This document shows, in pieces, positions 53,576-64,000 of a stretch of 64,000 nucleotides of DNA (positions are counted from its first letter, which is position 1; the number at the start of each line of letters is the position of its first letter). The stretch comes from Lithodes maja (lineage: Eukaryota > Arthropoda > Malacostraca > Decapoda > Lithodidae). The stretch lies in assembly GCA_037953745.1 (NCBI GenBank), contig JBAKBP010004424.1, positions 1 through 64,000 of the forward strand, written 5' to 3'. The notes beneath the pieces are model-generated. The model had not been told where the DNA came from. It searched no databases and was given only the letters and a program-made list of their open reading frames with translations. The translations under genes and the position numbers were made by a program.

Positions 53576-54597
53576 AGTGGACAGGAATTAATGATACGAA
53601 AAGCTTTCTAACTCTATTTATCTATGAATCAATATATGTCCCTATTGAGAGTGCACAACTTAATAAATAAATACATAAAGTAGAAGTGCCGTTTTGCTCG
53701 AAAACATCCCAACTCTGAGATGGGTTACCACCATCACTACTACTGTCTCCATCATCACTACTACTATCACCATCATCACTACTACTCTCACCATCATCAC
53801 TACTACTATCACCATCATCACTACTACTCTCACCATCATCACTACTACTGTCACCATCATCATTACCGGTACTACTATAACCCTCATCACTACTACTATC
53901 ACCACCATCACTACTATTGTAACTATTCTATCTATCTATCTATCTATATGCTCAGGCCCAATCCCCATTTTGGGGGTAGCCGACTCAAGACAGAGCAAGA
54001 ACAGGGAAAACACAAAAACAACATAAAACAAAAAATAAACACAGATAAAAAACACAAACTCACACACATCCAGACTATTGTAATCACTATCACTAATACT
54101 ATCACCATCATCACTATTACTATCACCATATCACCATCATCACTATTATTATCACCATCATCACTATCATAACTACTTTCACAATCACCACCACCATCAC
54201 TACCATATTATATAATCATCACCACAGATCATCACCAACATCATAACTACTAACACAATTACCACCACCGTCACTACTACTACTACTGCTACTCCTACTA
54301 CTGCTACTCCTACTGCTACTACCACTACTACTGCTACTCCTACTACTACTATTGCTACTCCTACTACTAATATTGCTACTCCTACTACTACTACTGCTAC
54401 TCCTACTACTGCTACTCCTACTACTGCTACTCCTACTACTGCTACTCCTACTACTACTACTGCTACTCCTACTGCTACTACCACTACTACTACCACTACT
54501 ACTGCTACTCCTACTACTACTATTGCTACTCCTACTACTACTTTTTTTTTTTTTTTACTACACCACTCAGTCTGTGCATCCCCTCTTTGGACCCTAG
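53576..54597 (+). repeat. Trinucleotide microsatellite cluster
   Basis: Degenerate (CAT/CTA)n at 53735-53925, a (CTAT)n-associated dispersed repeat at 53926-54010, (ATC)n at 54080-54230, (CTA/CTG)n at 54265-54540 and a T-run. Poly-Leu and poly-Thr frames here are artefacts of the repeat. Confidence 0.9.
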
Positions 54598-57500
54598 ACT
54601 AGGTCAGAATAGTCATCAAAGCGCCTGACTTCGTTGTCATTCAGCTACTTCCTATTCCGGGGTAAGCACTCAGACTCATCTTCGTGGATTACTACTACTA
54701 CATTGATTTTTATTTAATATTTTTCATACATTTCATGTTACTACTACTACCATCACCACCTCCACCATCACCACCACCACTACCTTATATTTAATATTGT
54801 ACACATACTAAATTTCACAAGCATCAGATACTACTATTCTACACCATGCAACTTCAATCCAGTCTCCTTCCAATGCGACCCTCTGCCACTGCTGCCTCGT
54901 AGTCTACTTCTGCCACCGTCACTGGTTGTGGTGCAGACCTTCTTGTTCCCCGCAGGCATAGTAGTGCTGATCTGAGCAATGAGAAAGATAGACGGCATCT
55001 CATCCAGGCTACGACGTGGCTCCTAGGCTGTTGCTTCTTCTCTGCGATGATCTCTGCTAGCCTTGAATAGAAGCACTGGGCCCTGGGTCCCATCCCTCCT
55101 GATGTGGTGAAGACTAGTGGGGTAAAGCTGCCATGTTCGACTTGTAAGATCCTTTCTCCATATGTCCTGACCTTCTCTCGTTCGTTCCTCTTGTGCGCAG
55201 CCTCCAGAGACAGCTCGCTGTAGCTGTGGGCCATTGGGTCAAATACTCTTATGTCAAAGAACGCTCGCTGTGCATTTGTCCAAAAGCCTCTTGCACTAAC
55301 GTCCAATCTTGCTTCAGTGGATGTGTTGGCCGTCCTGTGCTGCATGGTCTCTCCACCCAAGGGAATGAGTGATGGTTCGCTCACCACATCTCTACACACC
55401 TCCCTGAGCATGTTCGCGGTTATATCTCTTACTTCATCGTGCCTGATGCTGATGAATCCTCCTTTCTTACATATCATGGTGTGGTCTGTATCGTTGATGG
55501 TTCCACAAACGCATCGATCGGGAAGTCCTTCAATCGGCCAATCATACCTCAGTGCAATAGCATCATTAAATTCTTGTTTGTTGAGATTGAAGCTTTTTGC
55601 CTTGATTGGTAGTGTTGTCAGCCAATTTGAAGCGCCCGTTTCTTGTGCTATTTGTAGTTTTCTTGTTTGTCTCGGGTGAAGTTGTCCCATCAATTGTGCC
55701 AGGTCATTTTTCTGTGAGTTTTGCCTCTCTGACGTGATGGTCTTTCTGATGTTGTAGATGTCTGCCTGGTCTACTTCACCGTCAGAATCCTGTGCTATGA
55801 TACGGTCAGTGAGAGATCCTGTTATCTTTACCGAGTTCTGGTATTCCGTTACCGCCCTCTTCACTGGGTCGATGATTCCCATCCCTCCCAACCTAGGAGG
55901 CAGTGCGAGCAGCTCCCTCTCTGTATCATTCGGGGTGTGCGACTTTATCCACGCTGGGATGAGTTTGTCTCTGATGGCATCTTCCAGCGGTTGAAGTAAT
56001 GCACTCACATTTGGAACGGTTCTCATCAAGTAGGTCCAGCGATGTTTGACCCCATATGTGAATGCCGAATACACGGCCTGTGGTTCCGTCTTTGCAATAT
56101 TGGCCAGTTTCTCAATTTCATTTACCCATTCTCTGACCTTCTCCTCTATGTATTTGTTCTTGAACTCTTCCGTGCCGATCACCGCCCCAAGGTGACGGTG
56201 TCCGTCCTTTGTTACTACCACTTCACTACCGCTAAAAGCTTCTACCGCCCTTTCATAATGTTCTGTTTTTACTATTAGTATTAGACTTTCTGGCATTTGG
56301 ATGGTACCCTATTTTTGGTCCTACCTCTGATATTTGTTCCCACCAGTGCTTGAGATTGTTGACTTTTCCCGCTCCAGTGAGATCGTCTGCATAGGCCACC
56401 TGCTTTACTTGCGTCGCCTCATGGCTTGTTAATGTTAGCAACACTGAGAGACCTAAGGCGTACATTGCCATTGCTACTGGGTCACCTTGTGTGGTTCCTT
56501 CCATTGATTTCAGAGGTGTTCCCCTTCGTGTGTTCTGGTTGTTTACTATGAAGAGGTCCGCAGGCTTTTTATAGGTGTTCTCTACGTAGGTGGCAAAACT
56601 GGGGCATTTTACTTTGATGTTATGTATCGCCGTCTTTCTGTTGATGGTGTTAAAGGCGTTTGTTGCATCCACTAGCAGCACAGCTTCACAGTCCACTTGC
56701 TCATATATTTTTCTTATGGCATTAATTGCTGACTCTCCCCCTGCTTGGTGGCCGGCACACACTTGGAGATTACCTGCCGCTAACCGCACATCGTCTTTCA
56801 CCACTTCCATTATGCATTTTCCGATGATTCTTCTGAGCACTTCTCCCACTCCTACTGGTCTGCATCCTGGATTCTTGTCTAAAGGTATTAGGCGACAAGC
56901 TGTGTAAGCCTCCAAATGTTGACAATTATGGGTGGTCATCTTTCTTGCAAGAGCTGCCAGAGCCCTACATAAGTCTGTTGCTGCTAGTCCGAAGATTGCT
57001 CTACTCAGGATTGTCCTCCAGCCGTTTGCATCCAGCCCTGATGGGCCTGCACTGCCTTGTGTCCCTAGAGCCTTTTTCCAAATAATTTCGCCTGTGATTT
57101 GTTCGTATATGACGGTGTTCGGTGGTATATAATCACCCTCTAGCCTCTGACTCTCGTGGACACTAGGTTGTGGATGTTTCTCTTTCAACATTTGGATGGT
57201 TTCTCTTGTGATAGGCAGCAACCCACAAGCTGCCTCCTTTGTCAGGGACCTTATTGCAGGCGCCACTTTTCCTTGCCTCATCTGGTCGCCGAATCTCCTG
57301 GCCTCGTCTTCATTGTTTTTCTTTTTTTGCCGCCACCTGCCTAGTCTCCCTTGTAATGGTCTGGCTTCATTGAGTAAGTCATCCATCTTGTTCTCATTCC
57401 ATAATTTCATTCTTCTTGTTAGTGCAGTCACATTTTCGCCTTGATTAGATTTGTGGTGAGTTTTTTGCAAGAAGAGATGTGGAATACTGAAAATTATCTT

Positions 57501-58130
57501 GAGAACATACGGGGCTAAAGATGTGTCATAGACATAGTTATAAATGAGCTTTGTCATATCGTTCAGCATGTTGGTGGTGGCACCACATTTTGGAGGGTTC
57601 AAAAAGTTGTGTGCAGACCAATATACTATTTCTGAGTACGTTGCATCAATCCAAATTCTAACTTCCTCTTCCCGTAATCCTTTCCAGAGTATGTTTCCAC
57701 CTCTGCCTGCTTTATTTGGCCCCCTTGGAGGCCTGCCATCCTCTCTTCCGTCTCGGTTGTCGTCTCCCTCTCTTGTGTCTCTTGTTGGCTCCTCATTACT
57801 TTCCGCTTCTTGGGGTTCTTCTATCTCTCTTGGGGCCCTTGAGTCCCTTGCTACTCCCCTTATTGTTTCGGGTTCCCTGCCACCCTGACGGCCTCCCTCA
57901 TCTGCCTCCCGTCGCTCACTCTGGGAATTTGCTGCCGTCTCTCCACTCGTTCCTGTTCTACCTAAAGGGTTACGACAATTGTCCCCTTTATTACAGTTTG
58001 TGCAAATTTTATTTCTCTTCACACAACTGCAATGCTCACAGTTGTGTTCATGTTTGGTACATATGCAGCATTTTTTGTAATTTTTTTACCTTTGTGATGG
58101 AGCCTCGTCTGAGCTGTCCTCGTCCTCCAT
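54598..58130 (-). mobile_element. Near full-length RT element with PD-(D/E)XK-like C-terminus
   Basis: Minus-strand unit from ATG 58130 through a long ORF to 54854, then about 250 bp ending in GTA-type trinucleotide repeats. No LTRs or poly(A) are evident. The simple-repeat end is common in non-LTR elements with a restriction-like endonuclease. Confidence 0.7.
54854..58130 (-). pseudogene. Reverse transcriptase with C-terminal restriction-like endonuclease, broken by one stop and one frameshift
   Basis: From ATG 58130 (MEDEDSSDEAPSQR), an in-frame TAA at codon 15, then a Cys-rich N-terminal cluster (CCICTKHEHNCEHCSC, CTNCNKGDNC). A Glu/Arg-rich linker follows. RT motifs: GPSGLDANGWRTIL, ACRLIPLDKNPGCRPVGVGE, LLVDATNAFNTINRK, EGTTQGDPVAMAMY and VAYADDLTGAG (catalytic YADD). 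The frame shifts by one base near 56275, and the second part continues with HLGAVIGTEEFKN, a C-x-C-x(8)-H-x(3)-C finger (CVCGTINDTDHTMIC), RHDEVRDI, and EARLDVSARGFW...FFDIRVF, resembling a PD-(D/E)XK nuclease core. About 1090 codons in all. Related proteins are widespread in invertebrate genomes. I cannot fix the LINE clade. Confidence 0.82.
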
Positions 58131-58500
58131 CTTATCCTTATCTCATTATTATATCCACATTTCTGTCCGTTCCTCTACTAAGTCCTTAAATAGTAGGTCT
58201 AAGATAACTGTAGGCAGGTACACAGGTCCTAACGAATATTCTAGGAAACTATTAAGCAGTGCCTAACCAAGAAGATGATTTGTGTCCAAAAATCAGTATT
58301 ACTTAGATAATTATAAGTTTACCTTATCGTCCGTACATGACATAAGAGTCTTCCCGATAGTGATTACGATCCATCGTATACTGTATACCGGTACGAGACT
58401 TATTAAATCATGCTGTAATAAAGCAAGGGCTTCCTTTAGAGTTTAGATCATATTGGAAACTTTTTTGTTTGTGTTTTTTTATTTTTTTCATGTGTATAAA
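58131..58500. other. Unassigned sequence upstream of the RT element
   Basis: Probably the 5' UTR of the element near 58130-58200, then AT-rich DNA with T-runs; no other feature recognised. Confidence 0.4.
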
Positions 58501-58504
58501 GGAG

Positions 58505-58556
58505 AGAAAAAGGCAGGTTGCCTGAGGTTGCCTGTAACGAGTGTCTCCCCCAAAGC
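58505..58556 (-). repeat. LINE family X tail, interrupted
   Basis: GGCAGGTTGCCTGAGGTTGC and AACGAGTGTCTCCCCCAAAG correspond to the family X 3' tail; its continuation resumes at 59643 after the inserted LINE. Confidence 0.65.
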
Positions 58557-58811
58557 ACTGCTATCTTTGTTTATAAAGCCATTAATAATTATAATCCCAT
58601 AAATATATTTAATTTTCGTTTAAATGAAAGATATACCTTAAGAAACACAAAATATTTAGAAATTCCATCATTGGCATCAACTCATTCTCAAAAATCGATT
58701 CATTATCATGGTGTAAAGGTCTGGAATGCACTGCCTCGGCATATTCTGGATAAACCCTCCCTGTCTAGTTTTAAGATGTCCCTCAAATCATTTTTATTGA
58801 GTAAATATTAA
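58553..58811 (+). pseudogene. LINE ORF2 C-terminus
   Basis: Reads TAIFVYKAINNYNPINIFNF, RNTKYLEIPSLAST, SIHYHGVKVWNALPRHILDK, SLSSFKMSLKSFLLSKY then a stop. The VWNALP...SSFKxxLKxxLL pattern is the typical end of a LINE reverse-transcriptase protein. No RT core is present; 5' truncation is the usual outcome of LINE insertion. Confidence 0.75.
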
Positions 58812-58822
58812 AACATCCGTCA

Positions 58823-59440
58823 AATTGTAAGTTACTTTTGTGCTGAGTATGTTTATGTGGTGTAAGTTTATGGGTGCGAATTGTAAGTTACTTTTGTGCT
58901 GAGTATGTTTATGTGGTGTAAGTTTATGGGTGCGAATTGTAAGTTACTTTTGTGCTGAGTATGTTTATGTAGTGTAAGTTTATGGGTGCGAATTGTAAGT
59001 TACTTTTGTGCTGAGTATGTTTATGTGGTGTAAGTTTATGGGTGCGAATTGTAAGTTACTTTTGTGCTGAGTATGTTTGTGTGGTGTAAGTTTATGGGTG
59101 CGAATTGTAAGTTACTTTTGTGCTGAGTGTTTATGTGGTGTAAGTTTATGGGTGCGAATTGTAAGTTACTTTTGTGCTGAGTATGTTTATGTGGTGTAAG
59201 TTTATGGGTGCGAATTGTAAGTTACTTTTGTGCTGAGTATGTTTATGTGGTGTAAGTTTATGGGTGCGAATTGTAAGTTACTTTTGTGCTGAGTATGTTT
59301 ATGTGGTGTAAGTTTATGGGTGCGAATTGTAAGTTACTTTTGTGCTGAATATGTTTATGTGGTGTAAGTTTATGGGTGCGAATTGTAAGTTACTTTTGTG
59401 CTGAGTATGTTTATGTAGTGTAAGTTTATGGGTGCGAATT
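58823..59440 (+). repeat. 56-bp minisatellite, 11 copies, in LINE 3' UTR
   Basis: Unit AATTGTAAGTTACTTTTGTG + CTGAGTATGTTTATGTGGTG + TAAGTTTATGGGTGCG, with one copy 2 bp short and few substitutions. Confidence 0.97.
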
Positions 59441-59585
59441 GAAAGAGTATATATTATATGTATGTAAAAAATGTAAATTAATTCGGGTTAAATCAAGGTG
59501 CCTTAAAGAGAGTTTTCTCTCATAAGGCTTAGCCAGTTGACTTCCATGTATTTAAATTCTGAACTTATTGTATATCTGAAGGCTA

Positions 59586-59605
59586 AATAAATATATTTGA
59601 ATTTG

Positions 59606-59642
<37 letters not shown>
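59586..59642 (+). terminator. Polyadenylation signal and poly(A) tail of LINE
   Basis: AATAAA at 59586, about 15 bases before a run of some 37 As; the retrotransposed copy of a processed transcript end. Confidence 0.9.
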
Positions 59643-59645
<3 letters not shown>

Positions 59646-60290
59646 AGTGACAGTCCCAAATTTAAGGAGTATTGGGGTCAAAGTGTCTGGACACATGAAG
59701 TTAAAGGCAATCTAAGTCGTAGGATGTAGGAAAGATTGATGGAGGGAAAGAGTTCCAGTGTTCACTTGTTGAGTAGAAGAATGACTGAGAAAATATTCTA
59801 AATTTTGGGTTGGAGAGCTGGATAGAATAGGAGTGAGACTGTTGAAAGGCGGGTGCCTCGCACTCGCCGCAAGGGAGGGGGTATGCACTGAGAGAGCTCT
59901 GAAGAACACCGATTGTTGTAATAACAATAGAAGTGTGAAAGATATGCAACATTGCGGCATGTAGAATGAGATTATAGAGAACTAGCAAGAGAAAGTGAGT
60001 TGATAGGGCGAACTGCTTTTGATTCTACTCTTTCGGGAAGTGGGTATGAGGGGAACCTCCCCACATATACAAACAATACTCAATACAGGGGCGCACTTTG
60101 CCCCGATACAGAGCAAGAAGCTGTGCAGGGATTAAAAACCCACGGAGATGGATTAGCACACCTAACTTCTGGGAAGCTGTTTTAGCAAAAGTGGTAATAT
60201 GATCTTTCGAAGAAAGGTCGGATGAAAAAGATACACCAAGAATATTAAGAGAAGATGAACGGTTGATATGTGCATTGTTGAACAGTTATT
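59643..60290 (-). pseudogene. LINE family X ORF2 C-terminus, longest copy
   Basis: Minus strand reads, in shifting frames, a Ser/Leu-rich stretch with PPPLRRVRGTRLST-like sequence, then SYSIQLSNPKFRIFSQSFFY, HWNSFPPSIFPTSYDLDCL, the C-terminal WNSxP signature of jockey/CR1-like reverse transcriptases. Several stops and shifts make it non-functional. It is the continuation of the fragment at 58505, separated by the younger LINE. Confidence 0.65.
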
Positions 60291-60299
60291 GATAGTCTT

Positions 60300-60415
60300 G
60301 TGGAAGCTTGTGGCAGGTTTTGATAGCGTAATGCATAAGTGCGCGGAATTTAGATGTGAGTATCCTAGGTTCGAGTCCTTGGAGTGCCACATGTATTTGT
60401 TGATTTCATTAATTG
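60300..60415 (+). mobile_element. tRNA-derived SINE fragment
   Basis: A-box-like TTGATAGCGTAATGC and a B box TAGGTTCGAGTCC at 60369-60381, then GTGCCACATGTATTTGTTG. No complete cloverleaf. Confidence 0.55.
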
Positions 60416-60441
60416 AGCTTAGAGGTGAAGTTGGTTGGTGG

Positions 60442-62258
60442 TGTGACGCACCCAGTGCGTGGCAACGCAACCTGATTGTACTCCTTGGTACTCCACTGTA
60501 CCGCCCGTACCACTGTACCGTGCTGGCTACCGTCAGCAGCTATGTATATTGAGTGTGACAACTTATAACTATGTTCTTTGTATCTCTGCAAAGGTCTCGT
60601 CATGTGCTAACCAGTGGTGGGTTTTGTTTTAAGCCATGTCGAGACCTTCCATTTAATATGTAGTATCAATAGAGAAGTTGATAGATAAGACAATGGGAGT
60701 TCAGAGAGAGAGAGTGAGTTAGTCTTCAGAGCGAGAGGGTAGCAACGCGCCACGCTGCCAGGGGGGTGGTTGCCAGACGTATGGACTGGTTGGCAGCCTT
60801 GCGCTTATAGCTAGGCGCGACAGGGTTGGTAGTCCATTGCCGCCTGCCTATGCTGCCTGGGCTGCCCATGTTGTCGTACAGCACATTGCCTGGAGGCTCG
60901 CTGTGTGTTCCATGATCAGGTTGCCTAGAACCTTTGATATTCTAACATCCCTTGCCCTCTCTCCCAACTTCTCACGGTTGCACTCTTTCTCTCTGACGAC
61001 ATTACTCTCATTTCATTCTTCTCTCTATTTAAATGCATAACCTTCCCTTGAGGTCCTAAAGGAGTTTCAGCACTCACCTCTCGTATTACTCTTAGGACAA
61101 GCATATATTTACATGTATTAGATTTAAGGGGTTAATGTGAACAGCGATCTTCTTGATGAGGATAGTTGGTGAACGTTCTACATGTTCACGAGTTATATGC
61201 CCCGCTCATCATCCAATTTGTGACTAGACTGGTGCCATGTGTAAGAGCCCGACCATGCCCAGGAGTTGTCTGTAGAGGGGCGAGGACTTAGCCTTGATTT
61301 GCATACCGAGCCAGGAGCGAGTGTAGTACCAGAGACTACAGCTCGCTCGTAGTGCCGGTATAGTAGAGTAACGTAATTTATCTGTCCTTGTGTTCTCTAC
61401 AGTCTTTTCCTGGGTTCTCGCTTTCGGTGCTGGGACTCGTTGTTCCTGTGACTTGGCCTGCTAGCTAGAACACATGGGGATGATGAGTGGGATATATCTT
61501 TATTTTACTATGCATTGCAGCTCTCTTTAAGTATATGTATGTAACACTTTACAATACACATTACTCACACACAAGACAACACTATTAATACTTTCATGTA
61601 TCAATTAACTGCACTGTCGTTTTGCTGCTGTGTCCGGAGTTCTATTGCGTAGGGCGCATACGGACTCAGAGGGGAGACAGAGTGAGAGAAGCGAAGTAGC
61701 CTATGCGGTAGTAGGCTACCGGCGCAGTACTGTTGCCTGCAACCTTTTAGTTATTCCAAGTATAGATTCATTATTATAATAAGTGACTACTATTTATGTT
61801 CCTTCCATGTGTATTATTAGGTATCTACTGGATCATGAACATCTTGTATGCTACATGCTAGTGCATGTTAGTAGGGGACAGTTATTCTAGTGCACGCGCT
61901 TTCAAGTAGGCGTGTACATTTGTTATTTAGCATTTCACTGTCATACCTTTAGCCTGCTTCTATTCTACATTATTAGAGGCTTAATATTAACGTAGTTTCT
62001 TGAGTATTGCATTTCTTTAGTAATAATGTAACCTATAAATGTCTGAGGGAGTTTAGCCTCATAGCCTACCCCTGTTGTACACTTTCGCCGAGTTAAGGTA
62101 CCTCGTTACCGTAGACGATAACTCTGTAGGGCGTTGGTGCTTTTGTTGTCTGGAGCATATAGTATTTGGGACTGGAATCGAGCGTGTCGTTGTCACATAA
62201 GCCATTTCTGTCCTACGATCAAGAATCCCGAATATGTATTGCCGATCCAGCCGTAACA
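60442..62258 (+). repeat. 5' LTR of copy D
   Basis: 1817 bp, TGTGACGCACC to CCGTAACA. A TATTTAAATG motif at 61026 could be the promoter. The LTR is slightly more diverged from the tandem copies than they are from each other. Confidence 0.92.
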
Positions 62259-62261
62259 AAA

Positions 62262-62273
62262 TGGCGACCTTGC
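62262..62273 (+). other. Primer-binding site of copy D
   Basis: TGGCGACCTTGC three bases after the LTR, same as in the other copies. Confidence 0.75.
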
Positions 62274-62501
62274 ACAAGATTCAGTCGTATCCTATCACAT
62301 GTTTTTTGGAGAACTATTCTATGCTACCTAGTAGAGCTGGCTAGAATTTTCTTGCATATTGGAGGAATTTTTATTGTGTCATTATTGTATTGGTGGACTT
62401 GCAGATTGTTTCGTTGGGGGTGTCTAGAGTAGAGTCATTCAAGCATCTTTAACATTTTGTGAGTCGAGACTGCAATTAGTAATAAGCACTTCTTTTTTTT
62501 T

Positions 62502-64000
62502 ATGAACAGCAATTGTATAACCAGCACTATGTCTAATGACTCATCATTTACGGGGGAGGATAACACGGTACAGCCTAGTGACCAGCAAGTACAACAGATA
62601 TTTAGGGAGGGGAGTGTTATAAGTGGAGAGAGGGATGCCCGGGCATTTTTGCAGACACCTTTGACCGAACAGCGCCTGCAGGCTATTGATTGTTACGGTC
62701 TTCGCTGTTTAGCCACGGTTTTGGGGCGGGACTGTCCTGACAGTTGGCCCAAGAAGAATTTGGTGGCATGTTTGTTGGGTGATGGCGATGGGGCGGTGGG
62801 TGGAGTGGGGTCTTGGGGGGTTCCCTCCAAGCCTCCATTCCACTCTACCCCTGAGCTGGGCCCTCAGCCAGCGAGTCTTAGCACGATGCAGCAGGAGGGT
62901 TCTCAATGGCAAGCTGGCTTACCCGTAAACACGTCTCGGTGTGGATCCCCCATTTTGTGCTCTCCCCCCCAGGCCTGTCTCCTGAGATGGTATTTCAGCT
63001 AGAACTAGCTAAGCTTAAGTTGCAAGAGAGTCAACAGGCTAGTATAGAACGGATTAAGCTGCAGGAGACTCAGATACAACAGGCTAGTATAGAACGGATT
63101 AAGCTGCAGGAGACTCAGATACAACAGGCTAGTATAGAACGCATAGAGGTTGCTAGAATCCAAGCCAATCAGGATGCAACCAGGTACCAGGCTGAAATGG
63201 ATGTCGAGAAGTCTAGAGTAGAGACCACGGGGCGTCATCTCGGTGGTGGGCACCGGGTTACAGACTCACTTTCGCATTTAATTAAGTTAGTACCCGCATT
63301 TGATGAGACAGCAGTGACTGAGTTTTTTGCTCGTTTCGAAAAGAAGTGTCGTGAGTATGACTGGCCGGAGGTTAAATGGGCAGCATTAGTTTCATCACGT
63401 CTAGTGGGTAAGGGGTTGAAAGCCTATGATGCACTGTCACTGCACGAGAGTGTCGTGTATGGACTGGTGAAGGAGGCTGTGCTCCGGGCCTACGAACTGC
63501 AACCCGAAACTTATAGATTGAAGTTCCGTGGCGTGAATAAGAAGAGCGACGTCAGTTTTATGGAGCACGCACGGGACTTAACAGATGCATGTAATAACTG
63601 GTTTCGGTCCGAGCACGCAGAGTCGGCTGAGGAAATTAAGCAACTTTTCTATCTGGAACAGTTATACAAATGTACTGGAACCGATCTAACGCTGAGCATT
63701 AAGGAAAAATGTCCCAAGACAGTAGAGGAGGCTGCCAAGATGGCAGACCTCAGATTATCATTGATTCGTGGTTGCGGTGCCGCTCAGAGGGCTGAGTCAG
63801 GGCAGAAGGGGCGCTATACCCCACCCACCAGAGTTTTCGATAATAACAAATCCTATGACACACATAACCACACTAAAAGCATTGCACCTAATAACACCTA
63901 CAAACACAAGCCTCTCCCGTTTACTAAAGGTCAGGCCCCTTCTTCGCCCGCACAAGGGAAGAAGCCCATTGGGGATGTGAAATGTTACAAATGTCAGAAG
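62502..64000 (+). pseudogene. gag of copy D, frameshifted and cut by window end
   Basis: Starts ATGAACAGCAAT like the tandem copies. The frame breaks after codon 155, because the C-run at 62964-62970 has seven Cs where copies A and B have eight; the homologous frame resumes with FQLELAKLKL. The coiled coil then has three QQASIERI repeats (63030-63150) against two in copy A and one in copy B. The SCAN-like capsid follows (PETYRLKFRG, LEQL, EEAAKMADLRL) and the CCHC knuckle begins at the end of the window (CYKCQK). As written gag is not translatable past the C-run. Confidence 0.88.

Larger units (their letters stand above)
58530..59642 (+). mobile_element. 5'-truncated LINE with minisatellite 3' UTR and poly(A)
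   Basis: Plus-strand insertion into the LINE family X copy: coding tail to 58811, 3' UTR with eleven 56-bp repeats, AATAAA at 59586, and a 37-base A tail. The exact 5' junction lies between about 58550 and 58560. Confidence 0.8.
60442..64000 (+). mobile_element. Gmr1-like Ty3/gypsy retrotransposon, copy D (right end off window)
   Basis: Plus-strand copy of the element at 1-16527: 5' LTR 60442-62258, PBS at 62262, gag from 62502, ending in the zinc-knuckle region at the window edge. Its 5' flank is GGTTGGTGG; a target duplication would be tested on the far side. Confidence 0.93.

Noticed and set aside
54352..54597. Poly-leucine reading frame
   Set aside because: Translation of CTA/CTG microsatellite; no gene signals.
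58823..59440. Possible CRISPR-like array
   Set aside because: Units are contiguous with no unique spacers and lie in a eukaryotic LINE 3' UTR; same reasoning for 30102-30480 and 48978-49205.

Overview
The window reads as nuclear DNA of an arthropod, most likely a decapod crustacean. Evidence: GT-AG introns in a Cys-loop receptor gene, a short interstitial run of the arthropod telomere unit TTAGG, very abundant microsatellites, and dense LTR, LINE, SINE and small inverted-repeat transposons. The jockey/CR1-like LINE tails resemble ones I associate with crab genomes. The species assignment is inference.

Layout. 1-16527: two Ty3/gypsy-type elements in tandem on the minus strand, sharing the middle LTR. 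Copy B has one intact 1699-codon gag-pol frame; copy A is split by a 1-nt insertion. The pol order is protease, integrase, reverse transcriptase, RNase H, with integrase before RT as in Ty1/copia. This order, together with a SCAN-like capsid, marks them as Gmr1-like. 16979-25054: a complete related element on the plus strand with nearly identical 1.86-kb LTRs and a 4-bp target duplication, but with integrase and RT scrambled or deleted, so it is a young non-autonomous element. 25055-36050: mostly repeats, namely foldback elements (one holding a tRNA-like sequence and telomere repeats, one a 1.7-kb inverted array), TTAA-flanked piggyBac-like MITEs nested in one another, LINE fragments, and CT/CA/15-bp satellites. 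36296-37531: an intronless gene for a basic, probably nuclear protein with two retropepsin-like folds that have both lost the catalytic aspartate. 38350-42200: a SINE-like element, MITEs, and a LINE inserted into a MITE with an 11-bp target duplication.

42607-47437 (minus): the clearest host gene, five exons of a Cys-loop ligand-gated ion channel subunit whose extracellular part joins a pentraxin/LamG-like domain, a C-type lectin domain and an LDL-receptor class A module to the channel. Exon phases all agree. The 5' exons lie outside what I can identify. 47438-52000: MITEs, a palindromic minisatellite element, and two orphan exon-like segments. 52340-60440: LINE fragments, including a nearly full-length RT element with a PD-(D/E)XK-like C-terminus (54854-58130, minus) and a LINE whose 3' UTR carries a 56-bp minisatellite and poly(A). 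60442-64000: a third Gmr1-like copy, on the plus strand, cut by the window end.

Most of the sequence is transposon-derived. The likely host functions are the ion-channel gene and the retropepsin-like gene; two or three exon-like fragments are uncertain.
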